The notes: generated by a model not told the origin, from the letters alone. 64,000 bases of DNA from Bacteroidota bacterium (GCA_018268015.1 JAFDXJ010000041.1:119918-183917), one strand, 5' to 3'. Counted from the first letter of the stretch, positions 19,801 through 28,771 are shown. Made by a program: numbers and translations.

Positions 19801-19890
19801 AACTACACCATTTACCGGGAAGGATTGCTGGGCATTGGTTGTGTTTGGAAAAATAAAAAATAGCAGCAAAGCTTTGATTAATTTGGGCAT
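16861..19890 (-). CDS. Exported double amidohydrolase, C-terminal module intact
   Basis: A 1,009-residue protein with a signal peptide (cleavage near TNAQQ). It holds two amidohydrolase modules: an N-terminal one (about 25-430) lacking the HxH pair (IYPSFIDLFSDYG) but keeping the end signature GSLDEGKLANFF; a linker region of beta character (about 430-570); and a C-terminal one (about 600-960) with HSH (IDEHSHIA), the further His residues in ITCHSY and TFTHVLEG, and the Asp in NSDDAEM, thus a full site of the imidazolonepropionase-like type. The substrate is unknown; a cyclic amide or dipeptide-like compound in the periplasm is possible. It lies 99 bases downstream of glk. Confidence 0.85.
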   Translation of the reverse strand: MPKLIKALLLFFIFPNTTNAQQSFPVNGVVDIRNDYFAFTHATIVKDAHTQLQNATMVIRQGKILLIGTNINIPKEAAVIDCKGKFIYPSFIDLFSDYGIPVTPKTQRSDIFQNLSNKEGAYGWNQAIRPETNAADLFSGDNEKAASLRKMGFGAVVSHQQDGIARGTGVLVALGSERDNLVVLKENAAAFYSFSRGSSTQDYPTSLMGAIALLRQTYLDAQWYKNRPVSEGTNLSLEAWNNTQNIPQIFDANDKWNDLRASKIAQEFQVQYIIKGGGNEYQRIDEIKDTKASYILPINFPLAIDVQNPDDARLVTLSTLKHWEMAPSEPGIFEKQNIPFTLTASGLKSDHDFFTNIQKAIDAGLSPSKALESLTQTPAMLLGVYDKMGSLDEGKLANFFITNGPVFDPNTFLFQNWVSGKKYIVEENGWMDLRGNYTLTINNPSGNDIYTVEIGGKAEKADISLKSKTDTSSIKGKINIDGNVVKITWNTKTDPAKMTSLSGIAGEKVWTGSGYDTQGNRLSWNMQLIAAYIPPKDKVKKAEEKETINTTVMYPFDGYGWTEKPLQKMLLIKNATVWTNEPEGILENTDVLVNGGKIQQIGKNLTTPLAGKTPIEIIDGTGKYLTAGIIDEHSHIAISGGVNECSQSVTAEVRVGDVINPEDIDIYRQLAGGVTTSHLLHGSCNTIGGQTQLIKLRWGSNAEDLKFANWDPFIKFALGENVKRSSSNNNQRFPNTRMGVEQVLMDAFTRAQDYDRMGTNKRRDLELDALSEILHHKRFITCHSYVQSEINMLMHVADTFGFTVNTFTHVLEGYKIADKLKVHGANVATFSDWWAYKSEVQDAIAYNAAIMQKVGLNVAINSDDAEMARRLNQESAKTIKYGNLSEAEAWKMCTLNPAKMLHIADRVGSIKEGKDADLVLWTANPLSVYAKAEKTIVDGIVYFDLAQDAQLRQRISAERNRLIQKMIHAKNNGSQTTPATVSFDNTYEDQYDDEQSNNFWRIKTEEIQP

Positions 19891-19989
19891 ATATCTGGTT
19901 TATATGAAAAAAGGGAAATAAAACTAAGGATTCTGTGTAAGAGCACAAAATGAAAAGGATGGATGGTTTTACATTTTAAGTTAGCCACA

Positions 19990-21027
19990 CTAACTTATAC
20001 CATGTGTACCATAATAAGCAGCGCCCCATAAAGCAGTTTCTTCATTGAGAACAATATGAACCGGTATTTCTTGTAATAATTGATTCATCCGGTCACTTGA
20101 CAGAAATTGTTTACAAAAATTACTTTCCTCAATTAAATCAATAATTTTGGGAGGTATGCCACCGCAAAGATAAACACCGCCGGTTGCCTTAAAAATGAGT
20201 GCCATGGAAGAAGAGATCCTGGCCAGGTTTTCAATAAAGATTTTCATGGTGTGTTTACAAATGGCTGATTTCTTTTTAAACGCTTCTTCACTGATCACGG
20301 CAGCCATATCACCAGTTTTAAACATATTTAAAAGCCACTTTTCTTCTTTCATTTTTTTAATGTCACGCAGAAAAGTATAAATATTTTTTATACCTTTTCC
20401 AGAAACAATATGTTCCCAACTCACAATTTTATATTTGGCTTTCAGGTGGGCATAAAGAAGATTATCATCATTGGACCTGGGCGCATATTCACTATGGCCA
20501 CCTTCGGAAGAAAGTATACTGTGTCCATTCGCATGTTGGCTTAAGCCTGCAATTCCTAAGCCGGTTCCCGGTGCTATTAAAACCATATTCCCCTTCATGT
20601 CATTTTTCGCCGAACGTAAAGGATGAAATTCTTTTTTTGTGAGGTATGCAAATCCATAAGCCGTTGCTTCGAGATCATTGAGCAATGCTACTTTTTGAAT
20701 ACCTGTTGCCTTTCTTATTCCTTTAATAGAAATTTCCCAATGAAGGTTGGTGAATTTTGCAATATCATTGATAACAGGCCCTGCTACGCCGATGCATATA
20801 CAGTCTGGTGTCGGGGAAGGATTTTTTTTAAAAAAATCTTTCAAGATATCATTGAATGATGCATAATCACTCGAAAAATATTTTTCCTTAAAGAGTATTT
20901 TTGGATTTCTTGCAGTAGAATTAAATAATGCAATATTCACTTTTGTGCCCCCCATATCGGCTGCCAGAATGATGTGGGATGTAGATTTATTTTCGGGGAA
21001 TTGAAATTTTATCAAGTTTTTTTTCAA
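19990..21027 (-). CDS. glk: Glucokinase (Glk family)
   Basis: Cytosolic kinase making glucose 6-phosphate. The 345-residue frame has ADMGGTKVNIALF (phosphate-binding loop), LNDLEATAYG with the catalytic Asp, APGTGLGIAGL, and EGGHSEYAPR, which is characteristic of the Glk family rather than ROK kinases. There is no ATG before the first motif: the frame opens with TTG at 21027, with another TTG at 21015. A TAACTTTG box (complement of 21025-21032) overlaps the first TTG, so the second may be the true start. A 7-bp hairpin (19978-19996) spans the stop codon but lacks a T run. Confidence 0.88.
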   Translation of the reverse strand: MKKNLIKFQFPENKSTSHIILAADMGGTKVNIALFNSTARNPKILFKEKYFSSDYASFNDILKDFFKKNPSPTPDCICIGVAGPVINDIAKFTNLHWEISIKGIRKATGIQKVALLNDLEATAYGFAYLTKKEFHPLRSAKNDMKGNMVLIAPGTGLGIAGLSQHANGHSILSSEGGHSEYAPRSNDDNLLYAHLKAKYKIVSWEHIVSGKGIKNIYTFLRDIKKMKEEKWLLNMFKTGDMAAVISEEAFKKKSAICKHTMKIFIENLARISSSMALIFKATGGVYLCGGIPPKIIDLIEESNFCKQFLSSDRMNQLLQEIPVHIVLNEETALWGAAYYGTHGIS

Positions 21028-21132
21028 AGTTAAATGATTGAATAAGTAAAAAAATGGCTCGATATTTTTGAGATTGTTAATTTTTAATTGCCTATTTAAA
21101 CAAGCTGTATTTTTATATTTTTAAAAAAAATT

Positions 21133-22833
21133 ATGAAGCCAAATTCATTAAAAGCACAGGTTATTTTTTTAAGTATTTTTTTTATTCAATCCATTGGTTT
21201 AAATGCCCAACCTCAATTGAAATTTAATATGATTGTTGATGGCTATGATGCACCCCTGGGCATCGTTTCTGCTTATGATGGTTCTGGTAGATTATTTATC
21301 CAGGGTAAAAATGGAATTATCAGTATTTTTAAAAATGGTTCATTGGAAAGCCGCCCTTTCCTGAATTTTGAGGGGAAAATATTAAACAGTGGTGAGTCGG
21401 GATTTGGAGGCCTTGTTTTTCATCCTGATTATAAAAACAATGGTTATTTTTTCACCTATTATAATACATTAAATGGAAATGTGACTATTTCCAGATGGAA
21501 AGTGAGCAGCACTGATCCGGATTCTGCAGATGTTAATTCTGAAGTTGTTTTATTTTCTGAACCAAAACCGGATGGATATACCAATCATAATGGGAGTGAT
21601 ATGCACTTTGGTAAAGATGGTAATCTATATATCTCTACCGGAGATGGTGGCAGCCCGGGTGATTCATATAACAATGCCCAAAACAAGAAATCTTTTTTCG
21701 GTAAAATTCTTCGCATCAATGTTGATCAATTTAATACACCCCCTTATTATAGTATTCCGGATGATAACCCATTTGTAAATAACCCGGATTATTTGCCTGA
21801 GGTTTTTGCATTAGGTTTTAGAAATCCATGGCGATGGAGTTTTGACAAGGAAACGGGAGATATGTGGATTGCAGATGTAGGACAGGATTCGATCGAAGAG
21901 GTCAATTATGGGCAATCACAAGATATTCGTGGATCTAATTTTGGCTGGCATTGTTATGAAGCCGATGCTCCATATAATTTAGAAGGATGTGGTAATATGT
22001 CAAATTATCAATTTCCAATTTTTCAATACAGGCACGATGATCCTGATGGTGGAAAATCTATTATTGGAGGTTTTGTGTATCGGGGTAATTTGTATCCACA
22101 ACTAAAAGGATATTATTTATGTGCAGATTTTATAGAACCGCATGCCTGGTTAATAAAACCAAATGGCACCGGGGATTGGATTATTTCTTTACAGAAAGAA
22201 GGTATACCGGATAATATTTCCTCAATTGGAGAAGATGAAAACGGAGAATTATATGCATCATCAATTAATGGCCAGGTCTATCATATTGAATCAGAAGATG
22301 TATTGCATGCTTCTTTATTGTCTTTCACTGCAAAGACTTATAGAAAATCAGTAATTCTCAACTGGTCCACAGCAAATGAAATAAATGTTGATTCATTTGA
22401 ACTGGATTATAGTCGTGATGCTATTCACTTTTCCACTATTGCTGAAGTGGCGCCAAATAACAATCAGGGGAGTAATACTTATACTTATGAAGATAATCCG
22501 AAAGATACTGGGATAATCTATTACAGGTTGGGTGTGAGAAATAAAGATAACATCATTTTATATTCACCAATTGTTCCAATCGTATTCCATCCGACAGATC
22601 AAACTTATGTTTATCCTACTATTGTCAGGAATCATTTAATCAATATTGTTCTCAACGATTCATTTGAAGCATTAACTATCTTTGATTTTTCCGGAAGGAA
22701 AATTTTATATAAATCACTCAAGGATGTAACTGGTACACTTCAAATCAATTTGCCGAATGTGGCAACCGGAATTTATTTTTTGCGCTTTGATGGTGTCAAT
22801 CCTGTTAGTAAGAAAATATTTATTGCACATTAA
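21133..22833 (+). CDS. PQQ-type sugar dehydrogenase (GSDH domain) with T9SS sorting domain
   Basis: Secreted 566-residue protein. After a signal peptide (about 1-25) comes a six-bladed beta-propeller of the glucose/sorbosone dehydrogenase family (about 30-390), with NHNGSDMHFGKDGNLYISTGDGG and ALGFRNPWRWSFD. A beta-rich linker follows, then a C-terminal domain of about 75 residues (VYPTIVRNHL ... GIYFLRF) typical of type IX secretion cargo in Bacteroidota. Expected role: oxidation of sugars at the cell surface or outside. It diverges from glk over 105 bases. Confidence 0.85.
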   Translation: MKPNSLKAQVIFLSIFFIQSIGLNAQPQLKFNMIVDGYDAPLGIVSAYDGSGRLFIQGKNGIISIFKNGSLESRPFLNFEGKILNSGESGFGGLVFHPDYKNNGYFFTYYNTLNGNVTISRWKVSSTDPDSADVNSEVVLFSEPKPDGYTNHNGSDMHFGKDGNLYISTGDGGSPGDSYNNAQNKKSFFGKILRINVDQFNTPPYYSIPDDNPFVNNPDYLPEVFALGFRNPWRWSFDKETGDMWIADVGQDSIEEVNYGQSQDIRGSNFGWHCYEADAPYNLEGCGNMSNYQFPIFQYRHDDPDGGKSIIGGFVYRGNLYPQLKGYYLCADFIEPHAWLIKPNGTGDWIISLQKEGIPDNISSIGEDENGELYASSINGQVYHIESEDVLHASLLSFTAKTYRKSVILNWSTANEINVDSFELDYSRDAIHFSTIAEVAPNNNQGSNTYTYEDNPKDTGIIYYRLGVRNKDNIILYSPIVPIVFHPTDQTYVYPTIVRNHLINIVLNDSFEALTIFDFSGRKILYKSLKDVTGTLQINLPNVATGIYFLRFDGVNPVSKKIFIAH

Positions 22834-22850
22834 TTTCATTCTTAGCTATT

Positions 22851-22884
22851 AAAAAAAATCTTTCATGAATGAAAGATTTTTTTA
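22851..22884 (+). terminator. Terminator after the sugar dehydrogenase gene
   Basis: A long A/T-flanked inverted repeat with core TCTTTCA/TGAAAGA around a TGAA tetraloop (22866-22869), with A and T runs on the two sides. It begins 17 bases past the stop and ends in a T run; it would work in either direction. Confidence 0.75.
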
Positions 22885-23070
22885 TATCCATAAGTCAATC
22901 ATTCCAATCTATTCATGTAATGCATTTGTAAAAAAATGATAAGCGGTAAAAATTAAAACAACGTTTTACAAAAAAGAGTTGTCTTTTTTATAAGCATGCT
23001 TCATAGACAGACACCCGGTATCTGGAAATAAGTCTATACGTATCATTCATTCACAGTCAAAATTAATTTT

Positions 23071-26000
23071 ATGAAAAGAATCATTAGCCTGATTACATGT
23101 ATGTGGTTAATAACCACGGTGGCTTGGTCACAGGCAGGAAGCGACATCTCCGGAAGAGTTACCGACAGTAAGGATAACAGCCCGTTATCGGGAGTAACAG
23201 TTACTGTTAAAGGGAAAGAAATAATTACGCAAACAGATAAAAATGGTGCGTTCAAAATACAGATACCGGATGGACCGCAAATATTGGTATTTACTTTCAT
23301 TGGATATACTGAATTAGAATTACCGGCAACAAGTAACATGCAGGTTTCACTCAGCAGTACAGAAAAAACATTAAATGAAGTAATAGTTGTTGGTTATGGT
23401 AAAGCCGTGAAAAAAGATGTTACCGGCTCTATTGCGAAAGTGGGATCTAAGGATATTCAAAACGTACAGGCGCCAAGTTTTGAATCTGCATTACAAGGAA
23501 AAGCAGCGGGTGTAGTGATTGAATCCGGTAGTGGTAAATTGGGCCAGGGTATTAAAGTAAGTATTCGTGGTACCTCTTCAATCTCAGCAAGTAGTCAGCC
23601 ACTATATGTGATTGATGGTTTACCTGTCATTACTTCAAGCCAGTCTGATCCAAATAATGATCCAACGAATCCATTAGCTGATATCAATCCGAATGATATA
23701 GAATCAGTTGAAATATTAAAAGATGCTTCTGCTGCAGCAATTTATGGGGCCCGGGCTGCCAATGGAGTGGTATTAATTACAACAAAGAAAGGACGTAATA
23801 ATCAAAAGACCACCATTGAAGTAAATGCATTTAACAGTTGGAGCAATCCGGCCCGTAAATGGAAATTTTTAGATGCACAACAATATGTTGATCTGATAGA
23901 ACTTGCTGCAAAGAGTGATGGTACCTACGATTATAATAATGGGATTAGTGGATACCCCGATGTAAACAGTGCCATAGCTGATTATAAAGATTTTTATGAA
24001 TCAAATATCCTGGATTATTTTTCTTTAGGAACTGATTGGAAAAAAGCTGCAGTGAATACCGATTGGCAGAACCTGTTATATAATAAAGATGCATTAACGC
24101 ACCAGGTAGATGTTTCAGCTTACGGCGGTGATGAAAAAACAAAATTCTATGTTTCCGGTTTTTATAATAAACAAGATGCCATTGTTATTAATAACCGGTT
24201 TTACCGCTATGGGGGTCGTTTAAACCTGGATCATGCTGCATCAGAAAAATTATCCTTTGGGATCAATCTATCCGTAGATTGTTCACAATTGAACAGGGTT
24301 TCTAATGATAATGCATTTTCAACTCCCGGGCAATTGGTTGCTCAATTACCCATATCACCTTTATACGATCCAACCACCGGAGCATTAAACAGCAATACCT
24401 TGTATTCAAATAGTCTCTTCGATGCTCAATTCAATTCAGACATTCAAGTTACATTCCGAACATTGGGAAATGCCTATTTGAATTATCAATTTTTTCCTTC
24501 ACTGGCATTTCGTTCAGAGATTGGAGCAGATATCTTAAACCTGGAAGAAGATGCTTTTCAGGGTAAAGAAACCATTGATGGTGGTGGAGTAGGCAAAGCA
24601 AATGTGATCATTTCACAAAGTGCCAGCCTGAATACAAATAATTATTTTACTTATACACCTAATCTCGGAGATAAGAATAAACTAAATGCTGTAGCCGGTA
24701 TGAGTTATCTTCAAAATGACAGCAAATTCGCTTCTTCATTTGGTGAAAATATCCCTTCAGATGCTATTAAAAATCTGAGTGGTACCACCCTGATAACCTT
24801 TGCCAACAGTTCAGGTTCCCGATATACTTTCTTATCTTATTTCCTACGTGGCAATTATTCCTTTGATAATAAATATTTAGTATCTGCCAGTATTCGAGCT
24901 GATGCATCTTCCCGGTTTGGACCTAACAACCGCTATGGTTATTTCCCGGCCATTTCAGCAGGATGGGTTCTCTCTCAGGAAAAGTTTTTGCAAAATAGTA
25001 AAGTGATCAATTTTCTGAAACTACGTGCCAGTTGGGGTCAAACAGGTAATGCAGAAATTGGTGAAGGAAGTTATTTGGCTTTATATGGTGTTTCCAATTA
25101 TCCAAACCTTCCGGGTTATATCCCTGTTTCTTTATCAAACCCTGATCTTCAATGGGAAAAAACAAAACAAACAGATATTGGGCTTGATTTTGCCATACTC
25201 CATAACAGGATTACGGGTGAATTAGATTATTATAAAAAAATGACTACAGATTTATTATTGAATGTGAATGTACCATTTACAACAGGTTATTCCAGCTATT
25301 TGAAAAATCTTGGTTCAATGGAAAATGAAGGCTATGAAATCACTCTAAACTCAACCAATTTAGATGGCGTTTTCAGATGGAATACCAACTTCAATATTGG
25401 ATTTAATAAAAATAAAGTTTTAGACATTCAAGGACAAGTCATTGAAGGCGGATTTGGTTTGACTCAAAGAGCTATTGCCGGTCAACCGATAGGAGTATTT
25501 TATGGGCAACAATTTTTAGGTGTTGATCCTCAAACCGGAGATGCTCTTTATATGGGTACAGATGGTAAACCTACCTCCGACTATGGCCAGGCAGCGCTGA
25601 TGGTTTTGGGGAAATCAAATCCTGATTTTACCGGTGGATTTACAAATACATTTTCATATAAAGGAATTGATCTAAATGTGTTTTTCACTTTTGTGAGTGG
25701 CAATAAAATATACAATGCTGCCGGAGTATATATGAATGGTGGTTTTTATAATGGCTTTGATAATCAAACAACAGAAGAACTCAATGCCTGGACAGGGGAA
25801 GGAGATGTAACCAATACACCACGTGTGGGCTATTTTTATGGATCAGGATATCAGAATTCTTCAAGATTCTTGTATGATGGTTCGTATATCCGGCTGAAAA
25901 ATGTTTCATTAGGTTATAATCTTCCAAAATCTTTAATGGATGCCTGGCATATCAATTCAGCCCGATTGTATATTTCCGGGACAAACCTATGGACTTCTAC

Positions 26001-26121
26001 AAAATATCCCGGTGATCCTGAAGTGAATACAGAAACTTTTGGAAACATTGGTGGTGGACAGGATTTTTATACCATTCCACAGGCAAAAACCATTACAGTT
26101 GGCTTGAATGTAAAATTCTAA
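23071..26121 (+). CDS. SusC/RagA-family TonB-linked outer membrane transporter
   Basis: The 1,016-residue outer-membrane protein has a signal peptide (about 1-21), a carboxypeptidase-regulatory-like beta domain (ISGRVTDSKDNSPLSGVTVTV), then a TonB-box/plug region with VVGYGKAVKKDVTGSI, SIRGTSSI and YVIDGLPV, and the SusC signature DASAAAIYGARAANGVVLITTKKG, followed by a large beta-barrel ending in VGLNVKF. It pairs with the SusD-like gene 29 bases downstream. The substrate is unknown; no glycan enzyme, sigma/anti-sigma pair or hybrid regulator adjoins it. Confidence 0.97.
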   Translation: MKRIISLITCMWLITTVAWSQAGSDISGRVTDSKDNSPLSGVTVTVKGKEIITQTDKNGAFKIQIPDGPQILVFTFIGYTELELPATSNMQVSLSSTEKTLNEVIVVGYGKAVKKDVTGSIAKVGSKDIQNVQAPSFESALQGKAAGVVIESGSGKLGQGIKVSIRGTSSISASSQPLYVIDGLPVITSSQSDPNNDPTNPLADINPNDIESVEILKDASAAAIYGARAANGVVLITTKKGRNNQKTTIEVNAFNSWSNPARKWKFLDAQQYVDLIELAAKSDGTYDYNNGISGYPDVNSAIADYKDFYESNILDYFSLGTDWKKAAVNTDWQNLLYNKDALTHQVDVSAYGGDEKTKFYVSGFYNKQDAIVINNRFYRYGGRLNLDHAASEKLSFGINLSVDCSQLNRVSNDNAFSTPGQLVAQLPISPLYDPTTGALNSNTLYSNSLFDAQFNSDIQVTFRTLGNAYLNYQFFPSLAFRSEIGADILNLEEDAFQGKETIDGGGVGKANVIISQSASLNTNNYFTYTPNLGDKNKLNAVAGMSYLQNDSKFASSFGENIPSDAIKNLSGTTLITFANSSGSRYTFLSYFLRGNYSFDNKYLVSASIRADASSRFGPNNRYGYFPAISAGWVLSQEKFLQNSKVINFLKLRASWGQTGNAEIGEGSYLALYGVSNYPNLPGYIPVSLSNPDLQWEKTKQTDIGLDFAILHNRITGELDYYKKMTTDLLLNVNVPFTTGYSSYLKNLGSMENEGYEITLNSTNLDGVFRWNTNFNIGFNKNKVLDIQGQVIEGGFGLTQRAIAGQPIGVFYGQQFLGVDPQTGDALYMGTDGKPTSDYGQAALMVLGKSNPDFTGGFTNTFSYKGIDLNVFFTFVSGNKIYNAAGVYMNGGFYNGFDNQTTEELNAWTGEGDVTNTPRVGYFYGSGYQNSSRFLYDGSYIRLKNVSLGYNLPKSLMDAWHINSARLYISGTNLWTSTKYPGDPEVNTETFGNIGGGQDFYTIPQAKTITVGLNVKF

Positions 26122-26150
26122 ATTGATACGAGAAAAATAAATAAAGCATT

Positions 26151-27524
26151 ATGAAAAAGATAAAATATACAGCCATCCTTTTTATTACTCTGTTTTCCTT
26201 AAGTAATTGTAATAAAAAGCTTGATGTGGTTCCACAACAAAACATTACGCCAGACCAGATTACCACGGCTGATGATGTTAAAGCTCTATTGTTTGGCGAA
26301 TATTCCCTGATGCAAAATGCCAATGGCTTTGGAGAACGACTTATTTTTATACCCGATCTACTCGCTGATGAAAAGCAGGTGGATTTTGTAGGTACTTTTA
26401 CTAATTATAAAGATTTCTTTACTAAAACGCAGGATAAGCAAAACTCCATCCCGGCCGGAATTTGGAGTAATATGTATTTAGTTCTTAATTTATCGAATAC
26501 CGTTTTAAGTAAAATTAGCCTGATAGACCCTTCAGAACAAGATGAAATAACAGGAGAAGCTGAGTTTATGCGTGGGGTGGCATTATTTGAATTGGTGAAA
26601 TTATTTGGGTTGCCCTATAGTGCCGGCAATATTTCCACTAATCCCGGTGTACCCATTATTCTGGATCCTCCAAAATATGTATATGATCCTGCTAATGCAC
26701 TGGTTTCAAGGGCATCCGTTGGCGATGTATATGTTCAGGTTTTAAAAGACCTTCAGGACGCAGCAAATAAATTACCTACATCCCAGGATGATAACCGGGC
26801 AGATCAGTATGCAGCAAAAGCTTTTCTTTCACAAGTATATATGCAAATGGGCGATTATGTAAATGCGGCTACTATGGCCAATGATGTAATAAGTTCCGGC
26901 AAATACAACCTGGTATCTACATTTAACCAGGCATTTAATAATGTGAGCAATTCACAGGAAGATGTTTTTGCTATTCAACAATCAGCTCAAAGTAATGCCG
27001 GCACCAGTGATAATGGACTTACTACTTTTTATTCTCCTGCACCACAAGGAAGAGGAGATGCTCAGGTAGATGCTGGTTATAAAACTTTTTTTGAGAATGG
27101 CGATTTCAGAAAAACCTATACTCAAAGTGGTTCCAGTATTGGGGGCTTTAGTGGAAAATATACTTTGAAGTGGGCTGATTTTTATAAAGCAGTTCCCGTC
27201 ATCAGGCTTGCAGAAATGTATTTGACAAGAGGAGAAGCAAACCTGCGTAAAGGTGGTGCACCTATTGGTGGAATTGCCCCCCTGGATGATATCAATAAGG
27301 TGCGTCAAAGGTCTGGCGCAACCCCTCTCCTTGGTGTTACGGGAAATGATTTTGTAGAGGAGCGGATGAGAGAATTAGGTTTTGAAGGGGATCGTCTATG
27401 GACATTAAAAAGGTTGCAGATGGATGTGAGTGGTTTGCTCTATACTGATAATAAACTCGTATTACCTATTCCACAAAGAGAGATAGAAGTGAATAGCAAT
27501 CTTGTGCAAAACCCGGGCTATTAA
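26151..27524 (+). CDS. SusD/RagB-family nutrient-binding outer membrane lipoprotein
   Basis: The 457-residue protein starts with a lipoprotein signal (FSLSNC, Cys at about 20). It has the SusD layout: N-terminal segment LDVVPQQNITPDQI, TPR-like helices (EAEFMRGVALFELVKLFG, YAAKAFLSQVYMQMGDYVNA) and the C-terminal RMRELGFEGDRLWTLKRL ... YTDNKLVLPIPQREIEVN signature. It would form the lid on the SusC barrel encoded upstream. The short spacing and the terminator just after it make a two-gene operon. Confidence 0.97.
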   Translation: MKKIKYTAILFITLFSLSNCNKKLDVVPQQNITPDQITTADDVKALLFGEYSLMQNANGFGERLIFIPDLLADEKQVDFVGTFTNYKDFFTKTQDKQNSIPAGIWSNMYLVLNLSNTVLSKISLIDPSEQDEITGEAEFMRGVALFELVKLFGLPYSAGNISTNPGVPIILDPPKYVYDPANALVSRASVGDVYVQVLKDLQDAANKLPTSQDDNRADQYAAKAFLSQVYMQMGDYVNAATMANDVISSGKYNLVSTFNQAFNNVSNSQEDVFAIQQSAQSNAGTSDNGLTTFYSPAPQGRGDAQVDAGYKTFFENGDFRKTYTQSGSSIGGFSGKYTLKWADFYKAVPVIRLAEMYLTRGEANLRKGGAPIGGIAPLDDINKVRQRSGATPLLGVTGNDFVEERMRELGFEGDRLWTLKRLQMDVSGLLYTDNKLVLPIPQREIEVNSNLVQNPGY

Positions 27525-27543
27525 AAAGGTCTTAAAAAATATA

Positions 27544-27574
27544 AGCCGGCCGGAATTCAATCCGGTCGGCTTTG
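27544..27574 (+). terminator. Terminator of the susCD-like operon
   Basis: A GC-rich 11-bp stem (27544-27554 with 27561-27571, one G-T pair, six-base loop) followed by a short T stretch, 19 bases past the SusD stop. Confidence 0.88.
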
Positions 27575-27809
27575 TTATAGAAAAGATAAAAAGTTGGGGC
27601 TTAATTAATAAAACATACTTAAACATTTGATTAATAGTTAATTATGAAATAATAAATATTTATATATAAATAGCCTTTGTTTTTTAACGCTGAAGAGCCA
27701 TATTTCAATTTGCGGCTATTTACCTTTGCAGCCTTTTCAATTACAATATTTGAAAAGAGTTTGCGTTTTGAGTTTACTTTTTCCAATATCCTTAAAATTT
27801 TAAATTTAC

Positions 27810-28670
27810 ATGAAGAAATTATTAACCGTTGGCAGTGCCTGCTTTCTATTGTTCACTTCAATGGCCCCAGGCACCGCAACCATAAATGAAGTTAATACTG
27901 GCGGAGGCGGAGAAAAATTACCTTCTCTTTTAACGAATTCCTATTCTGACGAATCAGTTGCCGTTCGTCATGTGGTGGATTCCCTTTATACGACCATGAG
28001 CCTTGAAAAAATCGGTTTGAAGAAATCCATATTTTTTGCAGGTCTGAAGGGGTATGAATATTTATTAAGTAAAAATAAAATACATAAAGAAGGGATTCTT
28101 ACTATCTGCGATTATTCCCAAAGTAGTTCTCAAAAAAGATTATATGTGTTAGACATTAATCATGCAAAAGTTTTATTTAATACTTATGTATCCCATGGTA
28201 AAAATTCGGGTGGCGAATATGCAACAAGTTTTTCCAACAGAGAAGATTCTCATAAGAGTTCATTAGGATTTATGGTAACCGATGATACTTATTTTGGCAA
28301 AGCCGGTTTAAGCCTGCATTTGGATGGCCTTGAAAGAGGGATTAATAGTAATGTTCGCATGCGTGATATCGTTATACATGGAAGTAACTATGTGAATAGT
28401 GAAAGAGCTGATGAAGGATCTCAAATGGGAAGAAGTTATGGTTGCCCTGCAGTGCCCATTGCCATCAGTAAAAAAATCATTAACACGATTAAAGGAGGTA
28501 CTTGTTTTTTCGGCTATAGCAATGATAAATGGTATGCAACCAATTCTTCTATTTTACAAGCTCGTTTTGATTGGCCCATTGCAAAGCCATTATTGCCGGA
28601 ACCCATCAAGGCTAATGAAAGTCTGGCTAAGCTTAGCCCACCACAGCTATCTATAAACCCTGCAAAATAA
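27810..28670 (+). CDS. Murein L,D-transpeptidase catalytic-domain protein (YkuD_2-like)
   Basis: Exported 286-residue protein: signal peptide (about 1-22), then a helical region, then an L,D-transpeptidase-like fold. The catalytic pattern is His190 in IVIHGSNYV and Cys212 in GRSYGCPAVP, with SLGFMVTDDTYFG and LSLHLDGLE ahead of it as in the YkuD_2 subgroup. It would act on peptidoglycan in the periplasm. A TACCTTTG box lies at 27721-27728 upstream. A terminator follows, so it is a single-gene unit. Confidence 0.85.
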   Translation: MKKLLTVGSACFLLFTSMAPGTATINEVNTGGGGEKLPSLLTNSYSDESVAVRHVVDSLYTTMSLEKIGLKKSIFFAGLKGYEYLLSKNKIHKEGILTICDYSQSSSQKRLYVLDINHAKVLFNTYVSHGKNSGGEYATSFSNREDSHKSSLGFMVTDDTYFGKAGLSLHLDGLERGINSNVRMRDIVIHGSNYVNSERADEGSQMGRSYGCPAVPIAISKKIINTIKGGTCFFGYSNDKWYATNSSILQARFDWPIAKPLLPEPIKANESLAKLSPPQLSINPAK

Positions 28671-28694
28671 ATTTAAGGATACTTCATTGTATTT

Positions 28695-28724
28695 TGAGAC
28701 TTGTGTAATAGCAAGTCTCATTTT
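28695..28724 (+). terminator. Terminator after the L,D-transpeptidase gene
   Basis: A perfect 9-bp stem (28695-28703 with 28712-28720) with an 8-base loop, followed by TTTTATTT, 24 bases past the stop. Confidence 0.85.
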
Positions 28725-28740
28725 ATTTCCTGTCAGGACC

Positions 28741-28771
28741 TTTCGAATGCTTCTATAACAACGTATATTTG
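28741..28771 (+). promoter_or_regulatory. Promoter of lysS
   Basis: TTTC at 28741-28744 (one mismatch to TTTG), a 19-base spacer, and TATATTTG at 28764-28771, an exact TAnnTTTG. It lies between the upstream terminator and the lysS ATG at 28793, leaving a leader of only about 15 bases. Confidence 0.65.

Noticed and set aside
15544..19890. Amidohydrolase genes as a duplicated, decaying pseudogene pair
   Set aside because: Both frames are long, uninterrupted, have signal peptides and intact domain-end signatures, so loss of HxH looks like divergence in function and not decay.
22834..23070. Possible tRNA or small RNA gene in the gap before the SusC gene
   Set aside because: No cloverleaf or T-loop motif was found; only a terminator and A/T hairpins are present.
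27677..27889. Plus-strand frame of 70 codons before the L,D-transpeptidase gene
   Set aside because: It overlaps the signal-peptide end of the real gene in another frame and has no family-like features.
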